A DNA stretch of 64,000 bases from Catenulispora sp. EB89 (GCF_041261445.1 NZ_JBGCCU010000002.1:310001-374000); one strand, 5' to 3'; shown: positions 43,000-52,295, numbered from the stretch's first letter. The notes: generated by a model not told the origin, from the letters alone. A program made the numbers and translations.

Positions 43000-45417
43000 C
43001 TATTCGAACCGTGCGTACTCCGAGCGCGTCATCCGGCTCAGCAGCGTCATCGAGCCGAGGATCACGCCGAGGGCGGCGACGAGCACGACGGACACGCTGA
43101 TCGAATACGTCGCCAGCGGGAAGGACATCGAGACGCCCTTCGCCATGGTCCGCACGGCGATCAGTGCCATGGCGTAGGCGGCCAGGCCCGCCAGGACCGA
43201 GACCGCGACCAGGGGCAGCGCCGACTCCAGGAACACCACCCGGCGCAGCACCGCGAGCGGGGCGCCGGACAGCCGGAGCAGGGTGAACGGCCGTTTGCGC
43301 TCGACCAGGCTGCCCGCGGTGGCCACGGCGATGCCGCAGCCCGCGACGAACAGGGTCAGGCCGACGACGAACATGATCATCTGCTGTGCCGCGCGGTACT
43401 GCTCCTCGCGGACCGAGGCGACCTCGCCGAAGGTCATGGGTCCCGCGGCGTTGGTGGACCACTGGTCCGGGCTGCCCATGCCGATCAGAACCGGGGCGTG
43501 GACGTCCAGGTAGGTGCGGGCACGCTCCAGTGTCGCGGGGTTGGCGGCGGCAACCATCAGGGTCGTGACGTCCAGCTTGGACAGGTCCAGGTCGGACGGG
43601 ACGGACGCGGTCGTACCTTCGCCGGACACGCGGTCCACGTCGCTGTACCCCATCACGGGGAGGTGCAGCATCAGCGGATTGTCGATGAACAGCTCGTCGC
43701 CGGCGATCACCGAGACGGTCCGGCCCGGAGCACAGCTGCCCAACGCCGGGAGCACCTTCACGTCCGCGCAGCTCACGTACTGCATCGGCGGCTGCCAGCC
43801 GAGCGGCGGCGGGGTGCCGCTGTCCGGGCTCCAGCCCGACGTGTCGGCGCCGAGGTAGATCGGGATGGCCGACACGCCCGGCATCGCGCGCAGGTCGGCC
43901 AGGGTGGTCGTGGCCTGTGCGGGAGTGAGACCGCCCGGCTGTCCCGGCCCGCCCATGTCGTAGCGCAGGCGCAGCACGTCCGTCAGCGGTGCCCGCTGGC
44001 CGGAGGTCTCGGCCGCGACGGCGGTCGGGAGCACCCCGGCCACGGCCGTTCCGACGAAGACCGCCACGGTCACGCCGGCGACCGTGCGGAACGTCGCCCT
44101 CGGGTCGTCGGCCAGGCGCCGGGCGGCCAGGGTGGTGGCCGCGCCGCCGCCGATGCGGGCCAGCAGGCGGGAGGCCCACATGGTGACCCAGGGCCCGGCG
44201 AAGACGACGCCCCACATCGTGAGGATCAGCGAAGGGTAGACCACGGCGTCGGTGTTGGAGGTGGCCGGCATGTTGACGGCGACCACGAACAGCGCCACGC
44301 CGAGCACCAGCGGGATCAGGCGCTTGACGGTCGGCGGCTTCGGCGTAGCCTTGCGGGTGACGGCCAGCGGGTCGTACTGCACCCGGCGCAGCGAGCGCAC
44401 AGCGGCGAAGGCGGCGACCACGGGGACCAGGATCAGGGTCCCGAGATACCCGAGCAGTCCCGGGGACACCTCGGAGGGGAAGAACAGCGTCCCGGTGACG
44501 TTGACCTTCGCGACCTGCGAGCTCACCGCGAGATAGACGAGCGTGCCGAGGACCGCGCCCAGCGCCGCGCCGACGAAGGACTCGACCGAGGCGACCGTCG
44601 CCACCTGCCTCGGCGTGGCCCCGACCAGGCGCATCGCGGCGTAGCGCTCCTCGCGGCGGGCCGCGGACAGCCGGGTGGCGGTGCCGACCATGATGATGAT
44701 CGGGAGCAGCAGCGCGACGGTGCCGAAGGCGAAGGCGAACCGGTAGATGGTGGTGGTGCCCTTCACCTCCTTGACCGTCGACATCGCGGTGATCGACTCG
44801 GTGGCCGGGCGCTTCGCGAGGTCGGCCGGGGTGTGGCCGATGACGATGGCCAGTTCCTGCGGGCTGTAGAGCGCGGTCTTCGGGATGAGGCCGACCTGGT
44901 GGCCGGGGAAGCGGGCGCCGAGTTCCGCGGCCGGGACGGTGGCGAGCAGGTGCGACAGGGCCGGGGAGACGTAGTACTCGCCGGCGGCGGGCACCGCGGT
45001 CATGCCGGGCAGGGTCGGGGCGTCGGCGGTGAGCGCCGCGACGTCCAGGCGGCGCAGCTCCGTGCCCTGGTAGAAGTCCTGGGAGAAGTTCCACAGCTCC
45101 TTGGCGCCGGCCTGCTCGGCGGCCGCCACGTTGATCGTGCCGTCGGGGTTCGTGTCGGCGTTCGTCGCGCCGTTCGCCCCGTTCGCTCCGTTCGCGCCGG
45201 CGCCGCGATGCGGGCCCGAGGCCGCGTTCGAGGTCCCGACTCCCGTCGGCGAGCACTCCCAGCACTGCCGGGCGGTGGTGCTCTGGTAGGCGTTGAACAG
45301 GCTGAAGACGCCGAGCATGACGGCGACCCCGACGGCCACCGCGAGCGACGTCACGACCAGCCGGACCACGGCCTCGCGGCCGCCGCGCAGCGTCAGGCGC
45401 ATCCCCATGCGGATCAT
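43000..45417 (-). CDS. ABC transporter permease with FtsX domains
   Basis: An 805-residue permease starting with a basic segment and a transmembrane helix (residues ~20-45). A large extracytoplasmic domain follows, containing an Asn/Gly/Ala repeat stretch (GANGANGANG, encoded by a 9-bp tandem repeat near 45155-45200). An FtsX core (AARREERYAAMRLVGATPRQVATVASVE), further helices and a second external region come next, then a final FtsX core (RKRPFTLLRLSGAPLAVLRRVVFLESALP). ATG 45417 starts 2 bp after the ATPase stop. It is probably an exporter or lipid/peptide extractor, substrate unknown. Confidence 0.92.
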   Translation of the reverse strand: MIRMGMRLTLRGGREAVVRLVVTSLAVAVGVAVMLGVFSLFNAYQSTTARQCWECSPTGVGTSNAASGPHRGAGANGANGANGATNADTNPDGTINVAAAEQAGAKELWNFSQDFYQGTELRRLDVAALTADAPTLPGMTAVPAAGEYYVSPALSHLLATVPAAELGARFPGHQVGLIPKTALYSPQELAIVIGHTPADLAKRPATESITAMSTVKEVKGTTTIYRFAFAFGTVALLLPIIIMVGTATRLSAARREERYAAMRLVGATPRQVATVASVESFVGAALGAVLGTLVYLAVSSQVAKVNVTGTLFFPSEVSPGLLGYLGTLILVPVVAAFAAVRSLRRVQYDPLAVTRKATPKPPTVKRLIPLVLGVALFVVAVNMPATSNTDAVVYPSLILTMWGVVFAGPWVTMWASRLLARIGGGAATTLAARRLADDPRATFRTVAGVTVAVFVGTAVAGVLPTAVAAETSGQRAPLTDVLRLRYDMGGPGQPGGLTPAQATTTLADLRAMPGVSAIPIYLGADTSGWSPDSGTPPPLGWQPPMQYVSCADVKVLPALGSCAPGRTVSVIAGDELFIDNPLMLHLPVMGYSDVDRVSGEGTTASVPSDLDLSKLDVTTLMVAAANPATLERARTYLDVHAPVLIGMGSPDQWSTNAAGPMTFGEVASVREEQYRAAQQMIMFVVGLTLFVAGCGIAVATAGSLVERKRPFTLLRLSGAPLAVLRRVVFLESALPLVAVSVLAGLAAYAMALIAVRTMAKGVSMSFPLATYSISVSVVLVAALGVILGSMTLLSRMTRSEYARFE

Positions 45418-45419
45418 GG

Positions 45420-46106
45420 TCAGGCCACCGCCGAGCTCGGAGTGGTGAGCGCGCGGCCGTCGCGCACCACGATCTCGCGGTCGGCGTAGGCGGCCACCCG
45501 GGCGTCGTGGGTGACCAGCACGACCGTGGTGCCCTCCTCGCGGACCGTGTTGACCAGCAGGTTCATCACGGTCTCGCCGGTCAGCGTGTCCAGCGCTCCG
45601 GTGGGCTCGTCGGCGAACAGCACGCGCGGCTTGTGCACCAGCGCGCGGGCCAGCGCGACGCGCTGCGCCTGGCCGCCGGACAGCTCCCCGCTGCGGTGGT
45701 CGCCGTGCTCCTGCAGGCCGAGGCGTTCCAGCCACGGCGCGGCCTGCGCGTACGCCTGCTTGCGCGGCTTCTTGGCCAGCAGCAGCGGCAGCGCGATGTT
45801 GTCCAGGGCGGTCAGCTCCGGCACCAGCTGGCCGAACTGGAACACGAACCCGAAGGCGTCACGCCGCAGCTCGGTGCGCTTGGTCTCGTTCAGCGTGTCG
45901 ACCCGTGCGCCGTCGAACCACACCTCGCCCTGGTTCGGCGTGTAGATGCCGGCCAGGCAGTGCAGCAGCGTCGACTTCCCGGAGCCGGACGGCCCCATGA
46001 TCGCCAGCAGCTCTCCGCGCTCCACGGCGACACTCGCCCCGCGCAGCGCCTGCGTCTGGCCGAACGCGCGGTGCACGTCCCGCGCTTCGAGGATGTATTG
46101 GCTCAT
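45420..46106 (-). CDS. ABC transporter ATP-binding protein
   Basis: A 228-residue ATPase with Walker A GPSGSGKSTLLHCLAG, Q-loop FVFQFGQLVPELTALDN, signature LSGGQAQRVALARAL, Walker B VLFADEPTGALD and H-loop VLVTHDARVAAYADR. The GALD form after Walker B fits the MacB/LolD class. It overlaps the PadR gene by 4 bp at its start and is followed by the FtsX-domain permease, so the three genes form one operon regulated by PadR. Confidence 0.94.
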   Translation of the reverse strand: MSQYILEARDVHRAFGQTQALRGASVAVERGELLAIMGPSGSGKSTLLHCLAGIYTPNQGEVWFDGARVDTLNETKRTELRRDAFGFVFQFGQLVPELTALDNIALPLLLAKKPRKQAYAQAAPWLERLGLQEHGDHRSGELSGGQAQRVALARALVHKPRVLFADEPTGALDTLTGETVMNLLVNTVREEGTTVVLVTHDARVAAYADREIVVRDGRALTTPSSAVA

Positions 46107-46657
46107 CGCACTTCCCCCTGTTGCTTCCGGTCATCACTCACGACGCGGGCCAGGGCGGTCAGCCTGGCCGAGGTCAGCTCGATCCAGCGCAGATCGGCTT
46201 CGAGGTGGAACAGCCCGTAGTCGGCGAGCAGCGCGTCGACCGTCGGGCCGGTCCGCTTGAGCTCGGTGAGCTCGCGCATGCGCTTGAGGTGGGCGGCCCG
46301 CTGGGCGTCGAGGTAGCCCTCGGCGTCCTCGCCGAGCATGAGCGCCAGCACGACCTTGGAGAACAGGACCGTCTGCAGGTGCGGCTCGGGCTCCACGGTC
46401 TGCGACAGCCAGTCCATGACCTCGCCGCGCCCCAGATCGGTGATCGTGTAGCGCTTGCGGTCCGGCCCGTCCCCCGGCTCGGCCTCGCCGCCGACGACCT
46501 TCCCGTCCCGCGCCAGCCGGCCCAGGGTCGAGTAGACCTGGCCGTAGGGCAGCGGCTTGCCGTTGGCGAAGTGGCTGTCGTAGTCGCGCTTGAGGTCGTA
46601 GCCGTGGGTCGGCTGGCCTCGGGCCAGCAGGCCCAGCAGAGTCAGAGGGACGCTCAC
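46103..46657 (-). CDS. PadR-family transcriptional regulator
   Basis: A 184-residue PadR protein: VPLTLLGLLARGQPTHGYDLKRDYDSHF (N-terminal winged helix), LPYGQVYSTLGRLARDGKV (recognition helix region) and KRYTITDLGRGEVMDWL (wing), then a helical C-terminal dimer segment. GTG 46657 has no ribosome site, but a TATAGT −10-type box ends 7 nt before it, so the message is probably leaderless. The open frame continuing upstream to 46810 runs through the promoter and is not used. It represses its own operon through the inverted repeats at 46665-46698, by inference. Confidence 0.92.
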   Translation of the reverse strand: MSVPLTLLGLLARGQPTHGYDLKRDYDSHFANGKPLPYGQVYSTLGRLARDGKVVGGEAEPGDGPDRKRYTITDLGRGEVMDWLSQTVEPEPHLQTVLFSKVVLALMLGEDAEGYLDAQRAAHLKRMRELTELKRTGPTVDALLADYGLFHLEADLRWIELTSARLTALARVVSDDRKQQGEVR

Positions 46658-46664
46658 GGGAAGG

Positions 46665-46698
46665 ACTATACACCCGAGGTATAACCCGAGTGAATAGT
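46665..46698 (-). promoter_or_regulatory. Leaderless promoter with nested inverted repeats upstream of padR
   Basis: Two nested repeats occur. TATAC and GTATA flank a 7-nt ACCCGAG spacer (46667-46683), and ACTATACAC and GTGAATAGT (8 of 9 complementary) span 46665-46698. The minus-strand −10 box TATAGT lies within them, 7 nt before the GTG start, with a TTCACT −35-like box 18 bp further up. A repressor bound here would block RNA polymerase directly. Confidence 0.7.
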
Positions 46699-46833
46699 CT
46701 GTCCCGAGGGTGGGATCCGGCTGGTCAGCGGGATTTCCGTCGATGAGGCGGTCGAAGGCGACCGCGACGGGCCGGCTGCGGCGAAGACGCCGCAGGGCGT
46801 CCGAGAACACTTCGGGAACACTCGGGAAAAGCG

Positions 46834-46864
46834 AAAGGCCCGGTTCGGAGAGAACCGGGCCTTT
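46834..46864 (-). terminator. Terminator of the second initiator tRNA gene
   Basis: AAAGGCCCGGTTC and its perfect complement enclose a 5-nt loop (13-bp stem). On the minus strand the transcript continues with a T-rich tail, the typical intrinsic terminator layout, ending about 6 bp beyond the tRNA 3' end. Confidence 0.9.
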
Positions 46865-46870
46865 CCCTAG

Positions 46871-46944
46871 TAGCGGGGACAGGATTTGAACCTGCGACCT
46901 CTGGGTTATGAGCCCAGCGAGCTACCGAGCTGCTCCACCCCGCG
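46871..46944 (-). tRNA. Initiator tRNA-fMet (CAU), second copy
   Basis: The 74-base body is identical to the first copy at 19391-19464, with the same initiator signatures (C1 opposite U72 and three G:C pairs at the anticodon stem base). Unlike the first copy the 3' CCA is not encoded: the sequence after the discriminator reads CTA, so CCA must be added by the nucleotidyltransferase. Confidence 0.95.
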
Positions 46945-46955
46945 TCGGTGAATCA

Positions 46956-46985
46956 AAGGTAACCCGCGGGGGGCCGTCAGAGCAA
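46956..46985 (-). promoter_or_regulatory. Promoter of the second initiator tRNA gene
   Basis: TTGCTC (46980-46985) and TACCTT (46956-46961) on the minus strand are 18 bp apart, and the tRNA begins about 11 nt past the −10 box. It is a reasonable housekeeping promoter by position and sequence. Confidence 0.55.
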
Positions 46986-47029
46986 ATCGACCAAGCGCCG
47001 CACCATCCGGCCCCCGCGCCACACGCGTG

Positions 47030-50005
47030 TCACTTCGGCGGCGGCTGGCCGTTCTCGATGGCCTGAGCTCGGGCGAGGGCCTGCTGGACGGCTTGTTCGG
47101 CCTCGCCGAAGGTCTTCCAGTCCGGGGGCGACTTCGCCAGGGCCGCGGCCGCGGTGTTCTGGGCGGCGACGGCGTCCGCGAGGGCCTTCTTCAGGGCGTC
47201 GGCCTGGGGGCCGCTGGGAAGCGGGGACGCCGTGGAGCCCGGGGGTGCGGGGTTCTCGCCGGTGGTGGCGCCGGAGCTGCCGCCGAAGATCTCGTCGAGG
47301 CCCTGTTGCAGCGTGGGTTCATAGGCCGTCTTGCCGCCGAAGGCGACCAGGACGCCCTTCAGCAGCGGGGCTGTCGTCGGGCCGGCGAGGGGTGGCGCGT
47401 AGACCGGCTCCACGGACAGCAGGCCGCCGCCGACCGGGAACGTCAGCAGGTTGCCCTCGACCGTCTTCGGGGCGCTCAGCTGGCTCGCGTAGGTGCTGCG
47501 GAACGTGTTCTGGAGCTGTCCGGGGCCCGGCGCCGTAGTACCGGGAGGAAGTTCCAGCACTCTGATCTTGCCGTAGTCCGGGCCGGGGTCGGAGTCCACC
47601 GCCATGACCGCCGCCAGGGTGCCGCCGTTGGCCGAGGCCAGGGTCGAGGTGAGGGAGAACGTCGGCGCGCTCTGGCCGGGCATCTGGAGCGTCACGTAGG
47701 ACGGCGACTGCGGGGGCGGACCGTCGGCGCCGTCCTTCGTCGGGTCGGCCGGGACGTTCCAGAACTCGGTGCCGGCGAAGAACTCCGAGGCCGTGAGCAC
47801 GTGGTAGCGGCCGAGGAGGTCGCGCTGGGCGGTGAACAGGTCCTGCGGGTAGCGCAGGTGCGCCAGCAGGTCGGGGCTGATCGCCGAACGCGGCTTCACG
47901 GTGCCGGGGAAGGCCTTCATCCAGGTCTTCAGGATCGGGTCGCTCTCGTCCCAGGCGTAGAGGGTCACCGTGCCGTCGTAGGCGTCGACCGTGGCCTTCA
48001 CCGCGTCGCGGACGTAGTTGACCTTGCCGCCGAGCTGCGTCGTCGTCGAGTACGGATACGCCGCCGTGCTCGTGTAGCCGTCCACCACCCACAGGATGCG
48101 GCCGCCCTCGACCACCGGGTACGGTGCCGCGTCGACGGTCAGCCACGGCGCCACGGCCCGCACGCGCTGCCCGGGGTCGCGGTCGTACATGATCCGCGAG
48201 TCCCTGTTCACCTGGTTGGAGAGCAGGATCTTCGGCTCCCGGAACTTCGCCGCGTACAGCAGCTTCTTCATGAACGAGTTGACCTGCACCCCGCCGTTGC
48301 CGCTGTACGTGGTGCTCTGCTGCGACGTCGGCGAGGCGTTGTCGGGATGGTCGAACTCGACCGGCGCGGCCTTCGGCAGGCCGCCGACGATCGAGTAGTC
48401 CGGCAGCCCCGGGCCGAAGTAGACGCGCTCCTCGTAGCCGGCGGGGGCGCCGGGGTCCGGGAGGCCCTGCTCGACGTAGTCCGGTGAGCCGTCGGCCAGC
48501 ACGGCGTCGGTCTTGGCGGCCACGACGCCGTAGCCGTGGGTGTACTTCAGGTGGTCGTCGATCCACGTGTGCTGGGAGCCCGGCACCCCGGAGGGCTTGA
48601 GGCCGCGCACGCCGATGACGGTGTCCTGCGTCTTGCTCCCGACCTGGTAGCGGTCCACGGTCAGGTTGTCGGGGAAGCTGTAGAAGCCCTGGCCCTGCTG
48701 CTCGTCGAAGGCCTGCGAGACCACCGAGGGATCCACGACCGGGATCTGCGCGACCGTCTTGGCGTCGCCGGACAGCTGGTTCTTCGCGGCACCGGTCGTC
48801 GCCGGGTACGGGATCGGCTGGACGCCGTCCAGTCCGTAGGCGGCCCGCGTGGCGTCGATGTTCCGCTGGATGTACGGCGCCTCCTTCGTGCCCTGGCTCG
48901 GGTTCACCTGGAGCTGCTGCACCGCCAGCGGGTAGACCCCGCCTATCACCACCGCGGCCAGCACCATCAGCGAGACCCCGAGCGCCGGCAGGGCCCAGAC
49001 GTGGCCGCCCCGGTCGATGTCCGGCGTCTGGGCCCGGACCAGCAGGCGCACGGCGTTGCCGAGGAACAGCAGCGCGCACAGCACGGCGATCACCAGGAGG
49101 ATCTCCTTCGCCGGGATGACCGCGTGCACGTCCTTGTACGTCGGGCCGGCCCAGCCGCTGGTGATGGTGGAGGTGGCGACGGACAGCGAGTACCGGTCGA
49201 GCCAGTAGGCGTAGGCCTTCACCAGGACCAGGCAGCCGAGCAGGACCGAGATGTGCACCTGCGCGGCGCGGGTCGCCCGGGAGCCGAGGAACCTGCCGGC
49301 GGTGCGGGTGCCGGTCGGCGGGGTCAGGGCGACGCCGGCGAACAGGTAGTGCGTGAGGAGCGAGACCAGCAGGCTGAGGAGCACGGCCGCGACCAGGAAG
49401 CCCTGAATGTGGCGCAGCCAGGGCAGCGTGAAGACGTAGAAGCCGACATCCTTGTGGAACTGCGGGTCCTCGGTGCCGAACGGGACGGCGTTGGCCCACA
49501 GCATGTAGGTGCGCCACGACCCGGCGGAGGACGCGCCGGCGGCGATGCCGAACAGGACCGACACCCCGACCAGGATCCAGGCCAGGAACGGCGCCAGGCC
49601 CATGCGGTAGCGGTCCAGCGCCTGCTGCTCCATCGAGACCCCGGTCAGCGGCGGCCGGAAGCGGTAGGCGAGCCAGACGTTGGTGCCGACGGCGGCCGCC
49701 ATCAGCGCGCCGAAGACCAGGAACAGCACGATCTGGGTGAGCGTCCGGGTCCGGTAGACCGGCCCCGCACCGACCGAGTGGTACCAGAGGTAGGAGGTGT
49801 AGACGCCGTCGAAGAGCAGGAAGAGCACGACCAGCACGGCCATGATCACGATGGTGATGGCCAGCACTCTGGTCCGGCGGGGCGGAACGCCGAACGCCAC
49901 CCGATGGCCGCCCGCGGAACCGAACCTTCCGGATGATCCGGCCGGGTGCCCGCTCCCGTCGCCCCCGGCGTCCCTGTCATCCCCGCCGAAGTTCTCGAAC
50001 GCCAC
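47030..50005 (-). CDS. UPF0182-family large membrane protein
   Basis: A 991-residue protein of the actinobacterial UPF0182 family, of the usual size. The N-terminal ~370 residues hold about seven hydrophobic segments, starting around residue 45. A large extracytoplasmic region follows, with conserved blocks YIQRNIDATRAAYGLDG, VVDPSVVSQAFDEQQGQGFYSFPDNLTVDRY and HTWIDDHLKYTHGYGVVAAK, then a low-complexity Pro/Ala C-terminal tail (Ala-rich helix). The biochemical function is unknown. GTG 50005 (GAGG just upstream) is chosen; ATG 50065 would add a 20-residue N-terminus. It is monocistronic; the divergent gene is PPA1309-like. Confidence 0.93.
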   Translation of the reverse strand: MAFENFGGDDRDAGGDGSGHPAGSSGRFGSAGGHRVAFGVPPRRTRVLAITIVIMAVLVVLFLLFDGVYTSYLWYHSVGAGPVYRTRTLTQIVLFLVFGALMAAAVGTNVWLAYRFRPPLTGVSMEQQALDRYRMGLAPFLAWILVGVSVLFGIAAGASSAGSWRTYMLWANAVPFGTEDPQFHKDVGFYVFTLPWLRHIQGFLVAAVLLSLLVSLLTHYLFAGVALTPPTGTRTAGRFLGSRATRAAQVHISVLLGCLVLVKAYAYWLDRYSLSVATSTITSGWAGPTYKDVHAVIPAKEILLVIAVLCALLFLGNAVRLLVRAQTPDIDRGGHVWALPALGVSLMVLAAVVIGGVYPLAVQQLQVNPSQGTKEAPYIQRNIDATRAAYGLDGVQPIPYPATTGAAKNQLSGDAKTVAQIPVVDPSVVSQAFDEQQGQGFYSFPDNLTVDRYQVGSKTQDTVIGVRGLKPSGVPGSQHTWIDDHLKYTHGYGVVAAKTDAVLADGSPDYVEQGLPDPGAPAGYEERVYFGPGLPDYSIVGGLPKAAPVEFDHPDNASPTSQQSTTYSGNGGVQVNSFMKKLLYAAKFREPKILLSNQVNRDSRIMYDRDPGQRVRAVAPWLTVDAAPYPVVEGGRILWVVDGYTSTAAYPYSTTTQLGGKVNYVRDAVKATVDAYDGTVTLYAWDESDPILKTWMKAFPGTVKPRSAISPDLLAHLRYPQDLFTAQRDLLGRYHVLTASEFFAGTEFWNVPADPTKDGADGPPPQSPSYVTLQMPGQSAPTFSLTSTLASANGGTLAAVMAVDSDPGPDYGKIRVLELPPGTTAPGPGQLQNTFRSTYASQLSAPKTVEGNLLTFPVGGGLLSVEPVYAPPLAGPTTAPLLKGVLVAFGGKTAYEPTLQQGLDEIFGGSSGATTGENPAPPGSTASPLPSGPQADALKKALADAVAAQNTAAAALAKSPPDWKTFGEAEQAVQQALARAQAIENGQPPPK

Positions 50006-50252
50006 GGCCTCAGCGTACGCCGAGGGCGGGGCCGGACGGCGGGCGCCGCACGGTGTGTTCGTCATATGGAAAGGCCGGAGCGGCTCGGACGTCGCTGGGG
50101 GGCTCCGCGGGGGCGGCACGGCGCGTGGACGGACGTCTCGCCGGCGGCCGGCCGACACCGAGTCGGCGGTCCGCCGCCGCGCAGTCGCCGCTCAGTCGAT
50201 GCCCGGTCGGCGCCCGTTCGGCGGCATCGGCGAGCCGAGGGACAATGGCGCC

Positions 50253-50801
50253 ATGAGTTCTGTCGCCAGCGTGGCCCTGATGCAGTCCGTCGTCGAGATC
50301 GAGCAGCACGTCGCCGCCGACGGCTGGAACCAGCGCCCGCGCATGTTCGCCCTGGTGCCGACGGCCGAACTGCTGATCACGCAGCCCCGGATGGCCGCGG
50401 CCCTGGGCCTCACCGACGAGGCCAAGGAGTCCGGCGGCATCCCCACTCTGACCTCGATCGAGCAGGACGGCCTGGCCCTGGACCAGCCCCTGGACGAGAT
50501 GCTGGCCAAGATGGTCTGGCCGAAGACGGTCGAGGGCTGCGCGCTGGTCATCGAGTCGCAGATGCTGCCGCCGAGCGCCGAGGCGCAGATCCCGCAGGAC
50601 CTGGAGGGCGCGGCGCTGGAGCGCTGGGTGGCGAAGCACCCGGAGCGGCAGGACGTGCGGATGGCGGTGGCCGTGTTGCGCGACGGGACGCGGCAGGCCG
50701 CGATCCGGCTGCGGTCGAAGGACTCGGACATGGAGGTGCTGTCCGGTCCCGACCTGGTGCCGAACCTGGCGACCGCGCTGCTGGGGACGTTCGAGGAGTG
50801 A
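50253..50801 (+). CDS. PPA1309-type conserved actinobacterial protein
   Basis: A 182-residue soluble protein with the PPA1309/UPF-like features: VASVALMQSVVEIEQHVAADGWNQRPRMFALVPTAELL at the N-terminus, WPKTVEGCALVIESQMLPPSAEAQIP, and VRMAVAVLRDGTRQAAIRLRSKD. It usually neighbours the UPF0182 gene, as here, which suggests a common role of unknown nature. GAGGGA lies 11 nt before ATG 50253. Conserved across actinobacteria, no enzymatic motif visible. Confidence 0.85.
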   Translation: MSSVASVALMQSVVEIEQHVAADGWNQRPRMFALVPTAELLITQPRMAAALGLTDEAKESGGIPTLTSIEQDGLALDQPLDEMLAKMVWPKTVEGCALVIESQMLPPSAEAQIPQDLEGAALERWVAKHPERQDVRMAVAVLRDGTRQAAIRLRSKDSDMEVLSGPDLVPNLATALLGTFEE

Positions 50802-50881
50802 GCGGGCTCCGGGGCGAGAGCAGGCTCCGGAAGGCGCGAGAGCTCCGGGACTAAAGCGAGCTTCGGGAAGTGAACAAGTAA

Positions 50882-50910
50882 GGGCGGCAGGCCGTATCGG
50901 CCCACCGCCC
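50882..50910. terminator. Terminator hairpin after the PPA1309-type gene
   Basis: GGGCGG/CCGCCC form the base and GGCCG/CGGCC the inner stem around a TAT loop, between two convergent genes. It probably serves both. Confidence 0.6.
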
Positions 50911-50955
50911 ACGTTCCGAGGCCGCCGCGGTCGTCGCCGCAGCGGCCGGGCTACC

Positions 50956-52026
50956 TCAGCTGCATCCCTGGGGCGTCCCGCCGGCCCGCAGCGTGTTCAG
51001 CGCGTTCAGCGCGTCCTGCAGCGTGTTCACCTTCACCAGGCGCAGCCCGCTCGGGGCGTTCTTGGCCGCGTCCGCGCAGTTGTCGGCCGGGGTCAGGAAG
51101 ACGGTCGCGCCGTCCCGCTTGGCGGCCAGCGTCTTCATCTGCACGCCGCCGATCGGGCCGACCTTGCCGGTGGCGTCGATGGTGCCGGTCCCGGCGATCT
51201 TCAGGCCGCCGGTCAGGTCCTGCTGCGAGAGCTCGTCGATGATGCCGAGCGCGAACATCATGCCGGCGCTGGGGCCGCCGACGTTGTCCAGCTGGATCTT
51301 CACGCTGAACGGGAAGACGTTCTGGGTGCCCGGCAGGAAGCCGACCAGCGCCCGGGAAGGGCCGCTGTCGTGCGACTGCGTCGTGACCACCGAGACCTGC
51401 TGCTGCTTGCCGTCCCGGGTCACGGTGAACACCACGGTGTCGCCCGGCTTGTGCTTCTGGATCAGGGTGTGGACGTCGTCGGGGTTCACCAGCGCGGTGC
51501 CGTCCACCGCGTCGATCACGTCCTGCGGCTGCAGCTTGCCGTCGGCCGGGCTGCCGGGCGTCACCGAGTCCACGATCACCTCGGTCTTCACCGGCTTGAT
51601 CCCCTTGGCGGCCAGCGCCGCGGTGATCGCCTGGTCTTCGGAGTCGTCGAACATCGCGGTGTTCTGCTGGGTCGCCTCCTGCGCGGTCTGGCCCGCGGGG
51701 TAGATGACCGTGCGCGGGACCACGATCTTGTCGCTGGACAGCCAGCCGGACAGGACCTCGACGCTGTTCGGCTTGTAGTCCGCGCGGGACACCTCGACGG
51801 TGACCATGCGCAGCTGCCCGCCGCTGCCGTGCGGGAAGGTCTGGGTGCCGCTGATGTCGATGACCGGCTTGGCCGGCTGCCCGGAATCCGTGGAGTAGCT
51901 GCCCAGCGTGTCGTACGTCGGGCCCGGCGACATCTCCGCGTAGGGCGTCGGGATCAGGAATGCCGACGCCGTGAGCAGGGCGACCGTCGTTCCGGCAAGA
52001 CTCAGGGTGAGGGCACGGCGCTGCAT
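50956..52026 (-). CDS. YlbL-type PDZ-Lon (S16) membrane protease
   Basis: A 356-residue membrane-anchored protease. The N-terminal helix (residues ~6-26) is followed by an actinobacterial accessory region, a PDZ domain (~150-215), and a Lon-type proteolytic domain (~240-356) with predicted catalytic Ser253 (NVGGPSAGMMF) and Lys298 (GGVQMKTL), a spacing close to that in E. coli Lon. The ATPase part of Lon is absent, as usual for this family. ATG 52026 follows a TAGCAT box by 7 nt, so the message may be leaderless. The operon order (PDZ-Lon, small membrane protein, moaE, SDR) is only loosely coupled. Confidence 0.94.
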   Translation of the reverse strand: MQRRALTLSLAGTTVALLTASAFLIPTPYAEMSPGPTYDTLGSYSTDSGQPAKPVIDISGTQTFPHGSGGQLRMVTVEVSRADYKPNSVEVLSGWLSSDKIVVPRTVIYPAGQTAQEATQQNTAMFDDSEDQAITAALAAKGIKPVKTEVIVDSVTPGSPADGKLQPQDVIDAVDGTALVNPDDVHTLIQKHKPGDTVVFTVTRDGKQQQVSVVTTQSHDSGPSRALVGFLPGTQNVFPFSVKIQLDNVGGPSAGMMFALGIIDELSQQDLTGGLKIAGTGTIDATGKVGPIGGVQMKTLAAKRDGATVFLTPADNCADAAKNAPSGLRLVKVNTLQDALNALNTLRAGGTPQGCS

Positions 52027-52106
52027 TCCACAGATGCTATCTGTTGCAGTCTGAAGCGGCGCTGAGACCGGGGTCACGGCCTGCGCGGTGGCACCGTCCG
52101 CACGGC

Positions 52107-52295
52107 CTACACGGGAGGCGCGGCCTCGGCCACCGCGATCGGGTCCTCGTTGGAGATGGCCTCGCGGAATCGCCGGTAGGCGTGGATCGTGTCGTCGTCA
52201 CTGGGCCGCCGCACGCGGCGGGCAAGGGCGGACACGGCCGCCGCCAGGACCACGGCGCCGACCGGGATCGCCCACCAAGCCAGGATCGACAGCAC
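52107..52295 (-). CDS. Small single-helix membrane protein
   Basis: A 62-residue protein (GTG 52295) with one transmembrane helix (ILAWWAIPVGAVVLAAAVSAL) and a basic/acidic tail (RRVRRPSDDDTIHAYRRFREAISN). A TACAGT-type −10 box lies 6 nt before GTG 52295, suggesting a leaderless transcript. An upstream ATG at 52355 would overlap the moaE end and add 20 residues. The family is unknown; the position between moaE and the PDZ-Lon gene is shared with related actinobacteria as I recall. Confidence 0.6.
   Translation of the reverse strand: MLSILAWWAIPVGAVVLAAAVSALARRVRRPSDDDTIHAYRRFREAISNEDPIAVAEAAPPV

Noticed and set aside
42104-45265. A single 1,053-residue gene running across the lipoprotein and the FtsX gene
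   Set aside because: The upstream half is an out-of-frame translation of the FtsX gene; the real lipoprotein starts near 42925 with a signal peptide and lipobox, separated by a strong hairpin.
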